From CAYLLT01 sp964591605 (lineage in GTDB: Bacteria > Planctomycetota > Phycisphaerae > UBA1845 > PWPN01), in NCBI GenBank assembly GCA_964591605.1, contig CAZQEN010000001.1, positions 1-64,000 of the forward strand: a stretch of DNA of 64,000 nucleotides, in the 5' to 3' direction. A program made the translations under genes and the position numbers. The notes under the pieces were generated by a model, which saw only the letters and a program-made list of their open reading frames with translations, ran no database searches and had not been told where the DNA came from. Shown here piece after piece: positions 49,213 to 57,058 of the stretch. The stretch's first letter is position 1; every line of letters begins with the position of its first letter.

Positions 49213-50268
49213 ATGGTTGCCAATCCCTTTCTTGGTCTGGCGCTAATCTCCGTCGGGGGAGCGGCGTCGGCGAGTTTCTATACCCCCTTCAAGAAGGTGC
49301 GGCAGTGGTCGTGGCAGACCTACTGGCTGGCGTTCGGGTGCGTCAGTTGGCTCATCGGGCCGTGGGTGGCGGCTCTTTTGACGGTGCCGGAGCCGCTGCA
49401 GGTGCTGCTGGGGGTGTCGCCGCGGACGCTGGGCATCTGCTATCTGTATGGGGCGCTGTGGGGAGTCGGCAGCCTGACCAATGGCCTGGCGCTGCGATAC
49501 CTGGGGTTGTCGCTGGGTTATGCGATTCCCCTGGGGCTCTGCTCGGTGCTCGGGACGCTCGTGCCGCCGGCGATGGCCGGGCGGCTGGGCGAACTGTTCG
49601 GCAGTCTGTCGGGCCTCATCATTGTGGCGAGTGTTTTCGTGGGTCTGGGCGGGATTGCCATCTGTGCGATGGCGGGCATTGCCAAGGACCGTGAACTCCC
49701 GGCCGATCAGAAGCAGGAGGCGGTCAGCGAGTTCAATTTCGGCAAGGGCGTGACGCTGTCGGTGCTGGCGGGGGTGATGAGCGCGTGCATGGCCTTCGGC
49801 ATTGCCGCGGGCCGGCCGATCACCCAGGCCGCGGTGGATCACGGGGCGCCCGAGCTGTGGCGCAACGCGCCGCTGTTTATCGTGCTGCTGCTGGGGGGTT
49901 TTACGACCAACGGCATCTGGTGCCTGTGGCTGGGACTGCGAAGCGGCACGGTGGTCGAGTACGTCAGCCCGGTCCGGGCTCCGCTGCTGAGGAATTACCT
50001 GCTGTGTGTGCTGGCCGGATCCGTCTGGTATCTGCAGTTCCTTTTTTACGGCATGGGTGAGACGCACATGGGGCGGTATGGTTTTGCCGCGTGGTCGGTG
50101 CTCATGGCGTGCATCATCATTTTCAGCAACCTGTGGGGGCTGGCGTTCCGGGAGTGGCGCGGCACGAGCCCGCGGACGCACCGGCTCATTTTCGGCGGAC
50201 TGCTGGTGCTCACGCTGTCGGCGCTCATGACCGCGCTGGGCGGGTATCTGGCGATGCGTGGGGGCTGA
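49213..50268 (+). CDS. rhaT: L-rhamnose/proton symporter-like transporter
   Basis: A 351-residue protein with ten hydrophobic helices, colinear with enterobacterial RhaT: GGAASASFYTPFKKVRQWSW, WLIGPWVAALL, LYGALWGVGSLTNGLALRYLG, LSLGYAIPLGLCSVLGTL, GVMSACMAFGIAAGRPITQAA, GSVWYLQFLFYGMGETHMG. RhaT imports L-rhamnose (and some L-lyxose) with protons, in the drug/metabolite transporter superfamily. The ATG at 49213 gives the best fit; a TTG at 49195 is possible. The next gene starts one base after the stop, so a dehydrogenase is co-expressed. Substrate assignment follows strong overall similarity and the neighbouring lyxose isomerase-like gene. Confidence 0.9.
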   Translation: MVANPFLGLALISVGGAASASFYTPFKKVRQWSWQTYWLAFGCVSWLIGPWVAALLTVPEPLQVLLGVSPRTLGICYLYGALWGVGSLTNGLALRYLGLSLGYAIPLGLCSVLGTLVPPAMAGRLGELFGSLSGLIIVASVFVGLGGIAICAMAGIAKDRELPADQKQEAVSEFNFGKGVTLSVLAGVMSACMAFGIAAGRPITQAAVDHGAPELWRNAPLFIVLLLGGFTTNGIWCLWLGLRSGTVVEYVSPVRAPLLRNYLLCVLAGSVWYLQFLFYGMGETHMGRYGFAAWSVLMACIIIFSNLWGLAFREWRGTSPRTHRLIFGGLLVLTLSALMTALGGYLAMRGG

Positions 50269-50269
50269 C

Positions 50270-51241
50270 ATGTTCGAGCGGGTGCGCATCGGCGTGATCG
50301 GGGTGGGTAACTTCGGGCGGCTCCATGCCCTGACCCTGTCGGGGCTGGCGGAGGCGGAGCTGGTGGCGTGCGTCGACCTCAACGCGGCGAAGCTTGAGGG
50401 CATCCGCCGCGAACTGCCGCAGGTGGCGACGTACCCGCAGTTGGAGGCGGCGCTGGCCGGGTCGGCCGCCGAGGCGTGGGTGATCGCGAGCTCGAGCGCG
50501 TCGCACGTGGAGCTGGCGGGTCAGGTGCTGGCGGCGGGCCGGTCGGTCCTGGTCGAGAAGCCGGTCGCGGAAAGCGTCGAAGAGGCGCTGCGACTGCAGA
50601 CGGTCGCCGCGGGCAGTCCGGGGCGGTTCATGGCGGGCCACATCCTGTTGTTTTCGACTGAGTTTCGCCGCCTGCTGACGGAGGTGCGACGGCGCGGGCG
50701 CTTGACGTTCATCAACAGCGTCCGTCACCGCCCGATGGCGACGCGGGAGCTCTTTCCCGATGAGACGCCGCTCGATCTGCTGATGGTCCACGATCTGTAC
50801 CTCGTGTACACGCTCATGGACGGGGTTGCGCCGGAGCGGTTTCATGCAGGCATGCCGCGCGGGCGCGGCGGGATCGAGCTGGCGCTGGCGGAGCTGCAGT
50901 GGCCCGACGGAACGCTCGCCTCGTGCTGCGCGTCGTTCCTGACGCCGCCGGGCATGCCGCCGGACGGCTTTGACCGGCTGGAGGTGTTCGGGCAGGGCTG
51001 GGCCGGGCGGATGCTCGCGAATCCGCGGCCGGTCGAGATGTGGGACGAGAAGGCGAGCTGGCCGATGGCCCTCGAGATCCATGACGACCCGCGGGCGCCG
51101 AGCGGGATGCTGGCCGAGGAGCTGCGGTGTTTCTGCCGGGTGGTGCGGGGGACCGACGAGGTGCCGGTGGGGGCGCGGCTGGGGGATGCGGTCGAGCTTC
51201 AGAAGTGGATGGAGGCTCTGCGGCGGGCGGCGGGCGGGTGA
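50270..51241 (+). CDS. Gfo/Idh/MocA family oxidoreductase, co-transcribed with rhaT
   Basis: A 323-residue NAD(P)-dependent oxidoreductase. The ATG at 50270 follows the rhaT stop by one base (TGA-c-ATG) with GGGGG upstream. Rossmann motif IGVIGVGNFGRLHALTL, the signature GRSVLVEKPVAES with the catalytic Lys, and the pattern DLLMVHDLYLVYTLM giving D and H of the active site. It is shorter than the 46248-47402 enzyme and belongs to a different subgroup. Coupling with the rhamnose-type permease suggests oxidation of an imported deoxysugar or sugar acid. Cytoplasmic. Confidence 0.9.
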   Translation: MFERVRIGVIGVGNFGRLHALTLSGLAEAELVACVDLNAAKLEGIRRELPQVATYPQLEAALAGSAAEAWVIASSSASHVELAGQVLAAGRSVLVEKPVAESVEEALRLQTVAAGSPGRFMAGHILLFSTEFRRLLTEVRRRGRLTFINSVRHRPMATRELFPDETPLDLLMVHDLYLVYTLMDGVAPERFHAGMPRGRGGIELALAELQWPDGTLASCCASFLTPPGMPPDGFDRLEVFGQGWAGRMLANPRPVEMWDEKASWPMALEIHDDPRAPSGMLAEELRCFCRVVRGTDEVPVGARLGDAVELQKWMEALRRAAGG

Positions 51242-51308
51242 GACGCGGTTTGTCCATGAAAACGGCACCGGATAGCACAGCGCAGCCGGTGGCCGCAACC
51301 CAAGAGAA

Positions 51309-51397
51309 ATCAACCACAGATGAACACAGATCAACGCAGATGAAGACAGGGCTTACCAGTCAATCGGCGTTCATCTGTGTTCATCGGCGATTCCCAG
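51309..51397. repeat. Inverted repeat built from ATGAACACAGAT words
   Basis: The left part has GATGAACACAGAT (51319-51331) followed by related words AACGCAGAT and GAAGACAG. The right part has the exact reverse complement ATCTGTGTTCATC (51373-51385). The arms can form a 13-base stem. Probably a dispersed intergenic element. Confidence 0.8.
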
Positions 51398-51554
51398 TAT
51401 CCTGCCAGAACTACAGGATGTTGCGCGTTTGCAGTACGGAGAAGAGCGTTGGCAGGCAGCGAGGGCAGGATTGACACTGGTTGCCTGGAGCGAAATGCCG
51501 GGCTGTGGTCGACTCCTTGGCGGCCGCATGGCACGGAGGGTGCGGTCATTGCGT

Positions 51555-51581
51555 GAACCCCTCGCTTGCGCTTCGGGCTCT
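51555..51581. repeat. 27-base dispersed repeat, copy 2
   Basis: GAACCCCTCGCTTGCGCTTC followed by GGGCTCT, one mismatch from copy 1 at 46223-46249. Confidence 0.8.
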
Positions 51582-51623
51582 GTTGGGGAAGGGTTTTGGG
51601 GAGTCTTGCGTGTTCGCATCATC

Positions 51624-51723
51624 GATTCTGCTGAAAAAGCCCCACTTCAGCATCTTTCAACCGCGATACCAGTACTGGTAACGTGTATGCACGAGCGGCA
51701 AAGGGGACTTTTTCAGCAGAATC
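51624..51723. mobile_element. 100-bp MITE-like element with terminal inverted repeats and 7-bp direct repeats
   Basis: The left end GATTCTGCTGAAAAAG-CCCC is repeated inverted at the right end, reading GATTCTGCTGAAAAAGTCCCC on the minus strand: sixteen exact bases, then a one-base gap. CATCATC flanks both ends (51617-51623 and 51724-51730), the form of a target-site duplication. The interior has no ORF but contains the perfect palindrome TACCAGTACTGGTA (51667-51680). It is probably a non-autonomous derivative of an insertion sequence. Confidence 0.75.
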
Positions 51724-51818
51724 CATCATCGAGACCCCACCCTTCGCTGCGCGAAGGATGGGCCGCCCGGCCATCCGTCCGTGTGGTTGTCGGTGTGTGA
51801 TGAGTGGAGGGTGACGAC

Positions 51819-52643
51819 ATGCGGCCGGTGTTTGATGCTCACATTCACGTCTGGGAACGGCCGTGGGGGGATCTGGTGGTGGGCACCGGACGGTCGGGGA
51901 GATTCGACCAGTCCGCGATGATGCTCGAGCTGATGGATCGGCACGGCGTGGAACGGGCCTGCGTCGTGGCTGCATGCGACGAGGCTCAGCCAGACAATCA
52001 TGAGTTCGTCGCGCAGCTCTGCCGCTCACACGACGGCCGATTCGTGATGCTCTCGGAGTTTTCGCCCATGGCGGCGGATCGCGACCGGCAGCTTGGCCGC
52101 ACGATCAGCGAGTGGCCCGCGCTGGGTTTCCGGTACATCGTGAAGGCCGATGAACAGCCGGAGGTCTGGGCAGAGTCAGCGCACGACGCGTTCTGGCGGA
52201 GGGTGAACGATGCGTCGCTTTTCGTGGCGCTGAACCTGGCCCCGCACCAGTCGGCGCAGCTCCCGCCGCTGATCGAGCGCTGGCCGAAGGTGCGGTGGCT
52301 GCTGGACCACATGGGGCGGCCGCGCAACGACATGAGCGACGAGGCGTATCGCCCGGTGCTGGAGCTGGCCCGTTTTCCGAATGTCTACGTGAAAGTGTCG
52401 GGATTCTACGCGTTCACGGCCGATGCCGCGGAGTATCCGTATGCCGATCTGGCGCGATTCGTGGTGGCGCTGCGGGATGCCTATGGGGCCGAGCGAATGC
52501 TGTGGGCCAGCGACGCGCCGTGCGTTCTCGACTACAGTTCTTATGCCCAGTCGTACCGCTGCCTGGCCCACGTGGAGGGTCTCAGCGAGGCGGATCTGAT
52601 GTGGATTCTGGGAGGGGCGGCGCGTAAGCTCTTTGCTTCGTGA
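51819..52643 (+). CDS. Amidohydrolase-2 family protein, lactonase-like
   Basis: A 274-residue TIM-barrel metal-dependent hydrolase. The ATG at 51819 has GGAGG eight bases upstream. The start MRPVFDAHIHVWERPWGDLV contains the His-x-His metal pair; further family segments are MMLELMDRHGVERACVVAA, VRWLLDHMGRP, FPNVYVKVSGFY and MLWASDAPC with the terminal Asp. The subgroup includes L-fuconolactonase and L-rhamnonolactonase as well as decarboxylases. Beside an SDR and downstream of a rhamnose-type permease, a sugar lactone is the likely substrate, but this is context only. Cytoplasmic. Confidence 0.85.
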   Translation: MRPVFDAHIHVWERPWGDLVVGTGRSGRFDQSAMMLELMDRHGVERACVVAACDEAQPDNHEFVAQLCRSHDGRFVMLSEFSPMAADRDRQLGRTISEWPALGFRYIVKADEQPEVWAESAHDAFWRRVNDASLFVALNLAPHQSAQLPPLIERWPKVRWLLDHMGRPRNDMSDEAYRPVLELARFPNVYVKVSGFYAFTADAAEYPYADLARFVVALRDAYGAERMLWASDAPCVLDYSSYAQSYRCLAHVEGLSEADLMWILGGAARKLFAS

Positions 52644-52769
52644 CATGATCTGAGCAGCGGGAAGGCTCCGCGCAGTGTCGATGTGAGCGATGGTTGTTCG
52701 AGCCGTGGGCGCATCGGGGGAGGCGCGGACGGCACACGGAGTGTGCCTGCTCCTGAAGGGAATCCGGCC

Positions 52770-53522
52770 GTGCAGCGATTCGTGGACAAGGTGGCGCTGG
52801 TGACCGGCGGCTCGCGTGGGATCGGGCGGGCCGTTGTCGTGGCGCTGGCGCGGGAAGGGGCGAAGGTGGCGGTCGGTCATTCGGGCCGATCCGGCTCTGA
52901 GGCTGACGCGCTGGTGGCCGGGATCGGAAAGGATCGGGCGATCGGGGTCGCGGGCGATGTGGCCGACGCTGCGGCCGCGGTCGCGATGGTCGAGCAGGTG
53001 GTGGCGCGGTTCGGGCGGATCGACATCCTGGTGAACAACGCGGGCATCTGCCCGTTCACCGATGTGCTGGAGCTGACGGTCGAGGAATTCGACCGGGTGC
53101 AGGCGGTCAACGCGCGGAGCATCTTCGTGCTCTCGCAGGCCGCGGCGCGGCACATGCGGGAGAGCGGCGGCGGGGCGATCGTGAACGTCACGAGCATCAG
53201 CGGCGAGCGGTTCACGAACCCGCGGCAACTGGCCTACTGCACGAGCAAGGCGGCCGCGAACATGCTGACCCGCGGCCTGGCCGTCACGCTGGCGCCGTAC
53301 AACATCCGCGTGAACGCCGTGCTGCCGGGGACCGTGCCGACCGACATCAACCGCGACGTGCTCGCGACGCCGGGCGTGAGCGAAGCGATCGTCGAAGCGA
53401 CGCCGCTCAAGTCGCTCGGTGCGCCGCAGGACATCGCCGCCGCCGTGCTCTACCTGGCCGGTGACGAAGCGAAGTGGGTGACCGGCACGCTGCTGGTTGT
53501 CGACGGCGGCTTTGTCGCCTGA
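52770..53522 (+). CDS. Short-chain dehydrogenase/reductase (SDR)
   Basis: A 250-residue classical SDR starting at a GTG (52770) with AAGGGA upstream; a longer frame from 52683 adds a Gly-rich stretch absent from the family. Cofactor motif VTGGSRGIGRAV, then DILVNNAGICPF, the catalytic Ser in NVTSISGERF and YxxxK as YCTSK, followed by NIRVNAVLPGTVPTD and the C-terminal VTGTLLVVDGGF. All residues for activity are present. SDRs next to lactonases often oxidise L-rhamnose, L-fucose or keto-deoxy acids. The next gene starts 17 bases later on the same strand. Confidence 0.88.
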   Translation: MQRFVDKVALVTGGSRGIGRAVVVALAREGAKVAVGHSGRSGSEADALVAGIGKDRAIGVAGDVADAAAAVAMVEQVVARFGRIDILVNNAGICPFTDVLELTVEEFDRVQAVNARSIFVLSQAAARHMRESGGGAIVNVTSISGERFTNPRQLAYCTSKAAANMLTRGLAVTLAPYNIRVNAVLPGTVPTDINRDVLATPGVSEAIVEATPLKSLGAPQDIAAAVLYLAGDEAKWVTGTLLVVDGGFVA

Positions 53523-53539
53523 TCCAGCCGGAGTTCGCA

Positions 53540-54277
53540 ATGGGCCTCAAGCAGATCGTCGATCTTTCTCACCCGATCGTGCCCGGCAAGACGGGCCGTA
53601 AGTTCGGCCTGACGCGCGTCGGGGCCGAGACCGTCGCGCCCGTGCAGCGCAAGGCCGACGAGTGGTACATCATGCACAACGTCGAGATGGTCAACCATCT
53701 CGGCACGCACATGGAGGTGCCGTACCATCTGCGGCCCGACGGGGTGGACCTGGCCCGGTTTCCGGTGGATCGGACGCTGGGGCCGGCGCGCATTCTCGAC
53801 GTGGGTCGGCCGCCGCCGGGCGTATCGATCGGCGTCGAGGAGATCAAACAGGCGTCCCGCCGTGCCGGCGGCGTGCAGCCGGGAGAGATTGTCTTCGTGC
53901 GCACCGGCTGGAGCGATCGGTTTGACACGCCCGAATACCTCAAGAGCCCCTGGTTCCGGCCGGAGGGGCTGACGTGGCTCGTCGATCAGGGGATGGTTCT
54001 TTTCGGGGTCGAGTCGGCGGGCGTCGAGGAACTCTCGAGCACGACGCACGAATCGCACCTGGCGCTGTTCGACCGCAACGTCCCGCTCATCGAGAATCTG
54101 ACGAACATGCAGGCCCTGGGCGATCGCACGCGGGCCATCGCCGTCTGCACGCCGCTGGCGATCGCCGGCCTGGAAGCGTGGCCCGTGCGCGTGCTGGCGA
54201 TTCTTGACCCGTGGACCTTTGGCTCGCCAGCTTGGTTCAGGACGAAGGCTATGGCGTCACGAACGCCTTCATCGTGA
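53540..54277 (+). CDS. Cyclase-family (kynurenine formamidase-like) metal hydrolase
   Basis: A 245-residue protein with the cyclase-family signature VNHLGTHMEVPYHL (HxGTHxDxPxH type, here Glu in place of Asp), plus the opening IVDLSHPIVPG, GEIVFVRTGWSDR and the late ESAGVEELSSTTHESHLALF. Members are metal-dependent hydrolases such as arylformamidases and isatin hydrolases. In sugar clusters their substrates are unknown. The ATG at 53540 is 17 bases after the SDR stop. The tail (PWTFGSPAWFRTKAMASRTPSS) overlaps the end of the convergent dehydrogenase gene by 29 bases, so the last 15-20 residues may be an extension caused by loss of an earlier stop. Confidence 0.85.
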   Translation: MGLKQIVDLSHPIVPGKTGRKFGLTRVGAETVAPVQRKADEWYIMHNVEMVNHLGTHMEVPYHLRPDGVDLARFPVDRTLGPARILDVGRPPPGVSIGVEEIKQASRRAGGVQPGEIVFVRTGWSDRFDTPEYLKSPWFRPEGLTWLVDQGMVLFGVESAGVEELSSTTHESHLALFDRNVPLIENLTNMQALGDRTRAIAVCTPLAIAGLEAWPVRVLAILDPWTFGSPAWFRTKAMASRTPSS

Positions 54278-55370
54278 TCCGGGCGGGATCCTTGAGTTGG
54301 GGGATGACGTCATTGAGCTGTTCCATGGTGAAGCGGTTGGTGATCATGGGTGAGAAGTCGAACGCGCGGCGCTCCAGGATCTCGATGGCGAGCGGGAATC
54401 CGCCGGCCTGGCCCCAGGCGCCGTGGATCGAGAGTTCCCTGGTTGATATCTGATCGATGGGCACGCTCACGTCGCGTCCGCCGTGGTAGCCGCACAGGAC
54501 GCCGCGGCCGAACTTGCGCAGGACCTGCAGCCACGGCCCGCACGCCTTGTCGGCGCCCGAGCATTCGATGGACAGGTCGCAACCGCGGCCGCCGGTGAGC
54601 GATCGGACCTTTTCGACCACGTCTTCGCGGTCGGCGCGGACGATACTCTGTTCGCTGACGACGCCGATGCGGACGGCCAGCTCGAACCGGGCGGCGTCGG
54701 CGCCAACGCCGATGAGGATGGGCGTCGCTTTGCGGTACGTGGCGACGGCCGCACTGCCGATGCCCTGCGGCCCGGGGCCGAAGCATGCGACGAACTCGCC
54801 CGGCTGCACGCGGCCGATCACCTCCGTCCAGCGCGCGGCGTTCGCCAGGAACGCCGTCGCTACGGCATTCTCAACGCCGACCCCTTCCGGGATGCGATGC
54901 GTGATGGCCTGGGGATGCACCATCAGGTAATCGGAGTACATGCCCCACAGGCCGTGTTCGAGGGAGAGCGGCATGGAGACGCCGTGCTGGCGGTTGAGCT
55001 CGCAGAGCTCGTAGCGGCCGGCGCGGCAGGGCGCGCAGGCGTCGGGGCTGCCCGCGTCGCAGGGGATCATGACCTCGATGGCCACCCGATCTCCGACCGC
55101 CAGACCGCGGCGTGCGGCGGCGCGCGGCCCGATGGCCGCGACGACGCCGATCCCCTCATGGCCGAGCACGAGCGGATAGCGCCCCTGTGAATGCGGATGC
55201 CGGCCGCTGTAGACGATCGTGTCGCCGCCGGCGCAGCCGTAGACGCCTTCCATTTTCACGAGGACATCGTCGTCGCGGATGGGGGGGAGGGGGATCGACT
55301 CGATGCGGCCGGCGCCGCTTCCGTCGACCACAAACGCACGGCTCTCTTGGGGAATGGGTACGGGGCTCAT
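54249..55370 (-). CDS. Zinc-dependent medium-chain dehydrogenase
   Basis: A 373-residue alcohol/polyol dehydrogenase of the MDR family. The ATG at 55368-55370 (MSPVPIPQESRAFVVDG) is preferred; the frame continues upstream to 55433. Zinc ligands are Cys in VYGCAGGD and His-Glu in VLGHEGIGVV. A structural-zinc-like Cys cluster is in PDACAPCRAGRYELC. The cofactor fold is VACFGPGPQGIGSAAVATYRK, slightly unusual in having GPGPQG. The end has ITNRFTMEQLNDVIPQL. The likely role is oxidising a sugar alcohol or threonine-like substrate in the adjacent catabolic cluster. It is divergent from the PPC gene by 82 bases and overlaps the end of the cyclase-family gene. Confidence 0.88.
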   Translation of the reverse strand: MSPVPIPQESRAFVVDGSGAGRIESIPLPPIRDDDVLVKMEGVYGCAGGDTIVYSGRHPHSQGRYPLVLGHEGIGVVAAIGPRAAARRGLAVGDRVAIEVMIPCDAGSPDACAPCRAGRYELCELNRQHGVSMPLSLEHGLWGMYSDYLMVHPQAITHRIPEGVGVENAVATAFLANAARWTEVIGRVQPGEFVACFGPGPQGIGSAAVATYRKATPILIGVGADAARFELAVRIGVVSEQSIVRADREDVVEKVRSLTGGRGCDLSIECSGADKACGPWLQVLRKFGRGVLCGYHGGRDVSVPIDQISTRELSIHGAWGQAGGFPLAIEILERRAFDFSPMITNRFTMEQLNDVIPQLKDPARITMKAFVTP

Positions 55371-55452
55371 GCACTCGAAATTAGCACGGTTCAGACCCAT
55401 AATAAACCCCGGATCGTCCGACGAAACGAACATAACCGCGGAGGTTGCACCG

Positions 55453-55923
55453 ATGAAATCGCTTCACGCGCTCGGCTCGCCCGGGCGTACGCTGGTCTTT
55501 CGGCTCGCGCCGGGTACCGATCTGATGAACGGCCTCAAGCAGATGTGCCGGGAGGCCGGCATCCGGGCGGCGGCGGTGCCGGTCATCATCGGGGGCGTGA
55601 ACCACGCCAAAGTGGAGGTGGCTACACCATCGAAGGAGAGCCCGGTCGGCGTGGTGGCGAAAGTGATCGAGCTGACCGGCCCGCTGGCGATCCTGGGCGC
55701 GCAGGGCATGATCTGCGAACTCGACAACGGCGACATCGAGCCGCACATCCACATCACGTTCGTCGACTCCAACGGCCACGTGCACGGCGGGCATTTGGAA
55801 GCCGGCACGGCGCCCGTCACCACGACGGCCGACGTGATCGTGCAGGAGGTACTGGGCGTGAAGTTCGGGCGGGGGTTCGATCCGGATGTGAAGACGACGT
55901 TGTTTTTCCCCGCAGCGGGGTGA
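55453..55923 (+). CDS. PPC/DUF296 domain protein
   Basis: A 156-residue protein consisting of one PPC (DUF296) domain: RTLVFRLAPGTDLMNGLKQM at the start, then the central IEPHIHITFVDSNGHVHGGHLEAG with the His-x-His and Gly-Gly-His pattern that binds metal in bacterial members. In plants this domain occurs in AT-hook DNA-binding proteins; single-domain bacterial versions are trimers of unknown role. GGAGG precedes the ATG at 55453. It is divergent from the zinc dehydrogenase and followed 78 bases later by the MBL-fold gene. Confidence 0.85.
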   Translation: MKSLHALGSPGRTLVFRLAPGTDLMNGLKQMCREAGIRAAAVPVIIGGVNHAKVEVATPSKESPVGVVAKVIELTGPLAILGAQGMICELDNGDIEPHIHITFVDSNGHVHGGHLEAGTAPVTTTADVIVQEVLGVKFGRGFDPDVKTTLFFPAAG

Positions 55924-56001
55924 GACGTGAGATGGCGGCTTCGCCCGGGGGGTACGGCGAGGTTGCTGCGATTCGATGGCTGAGTTGATGCGGGTGACGA
56001 C

Positions 56002-56745
56002 ATGTATCACATCCAACCGCTCAAGGTCGGAGAGTTTCACGGCGAGCCCGGGCCCAAGATGTTTTATCTCTCTGAGTGGGATAAGACCTACACCACGGCG
56101 TTCTACTTCTGGTACATCGAGGGGGCGGGCACGCGTATCCTGCTCGATACGGGCTTTGACCCTGAGGAATGCCTGATGCGGGGCATGGTGCAGCGGCCGG
56201 AGTGGCGGGTGGCGGCCCGGCTCGCCCGGATCGGCGTCGATCCGCGGTCGATCGAGCACGTGATTGTCTCGCACCTGCATTTCGACCACCTTTCGAGCAC
56301 GATCGATCTGTTTCCGAGGGCGCGGCTCTACCTGCAGCGCAAGGAGTACGACACGGTCAAAAACCCGCCGCACCCGTGGTTTACCGCGTTCTATCTGCCG
56401 CAGATCATGCAGCGGCTGGACGGCGATCTGCGTTCGCGGCTGGAGCTGATCGACGGCGATGCGGAGATCCTGCCCGGCTTGCGGCTGATCTGGACCGGCG
56501 GGCACACGCCGGGGCTGCAGTCGGTGTACCTGCCGACCCCCCTGGGAAAAACCACCTGCCTGGCCAGCGACCTGTGCATGTTCTACCGCCACGTCGAGGA
56601 GGATACACCCATCGGCGTGTGTTCGAGCCTGGTGGAGGTCTACACGTCCGTGGCCCGCGTCCGGCGCGAGGCAGATGTCGTCCTGCCCAACCATGACCCG
56701 CTTCTGGAGGTGCGATTTCCCCCGCCCGCCGCGCCGCATCGCTGA
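56002..56745 (+). CDS. MBL-fold metal hydrolase (lactonase-like)
   Basis: A 247-residue metallo-beta-lactamase-fold enzyme. The zinc motif is IVSHLHFDHLSS (HxHxDH), with later ligands His in TGGHTPGLQSV, Asp in CLASDLCMF and His in VLPNHDPLLE, so both metals can bind. The N-terminal region (FYFWYIEGAGTRILLDTGFDP) and overall length resemble acyl-homoserine-lactone lactonases and related sugar-lactone hydrolases. In this neighbourhood a sugar lactone or ester is as likely as a signalling lactone. Start MYHIQPLKVGEFHG. No signal peptide. Confidence 0.85.
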   Translation: MYHIQPLKVGEFHGEPGPKMFYLSEWDKTYTTAFYFWYIEGAGTRILLDTGFDPEECLMRGMVQRPEWRVAARLARIGVDPRSIEHVIVSHLHFDHLSSTIDLFPRARLYLQRKEYDTVKNPPHPWFTAFYLPQIMQRLDGDLRSRLELIDGDAEILPGLRLIWTGGHTPGLQSVYLPTPLGKTTCLASDLCMFYRHVEEDTPIGVCSSLVEVYTSVARVRREADVVLPNHDPLLEVRFPPPAAPHR

Positions 56746-57058
56746 AAGGAAGCCGTCTTGAGCAGGGTCCGTGAAGGGACCGGCGGGGTGGCATGTAATG
56801 CCCTGAACTCAAGACCCGGAATTGGGGGGCCAATCGCGTGAACGGCTCGAAGACATGAAGCGGTTTCTCGCTCCCCGTCATCACGGGCTCGCACTTCGCG
56901 CCGTCCCCACCGAACTCGGCACTCGCTGATCTGCGCTCCGGGGCGGCGATCTCGCGTCCCGGTTGCTGGCGGGGTCGGCGAAACTGGAGGAGCATGTCCG
57001 AAATGGTTAGGATGGGCGGCCAGGCGGAGATGTGACGATCGAATGCTTTTCAACTGGG
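56746..57058. other. Gene-free stretch
   Basis: About 310 bases between the MBL gene and the phosphoesterase gene. No gene, clear promoter or repeat was recognised. Confidence 0.5.

Larger units (their letters stand above)
51242..51818. other. Gene-free stretch with four kinds of repeat
   Basis: About 580 bases holding an inverted ATGAACACAGAT repeat (51309-51397), the 27-base dispersed repeat (51555-51581), a MITE-like element (51624-51723) and a CCTTCGCTGCGCGAAGG palindrome near 51742. It appears to be a repeat-accumulating spacer. Confidence 0.65.
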
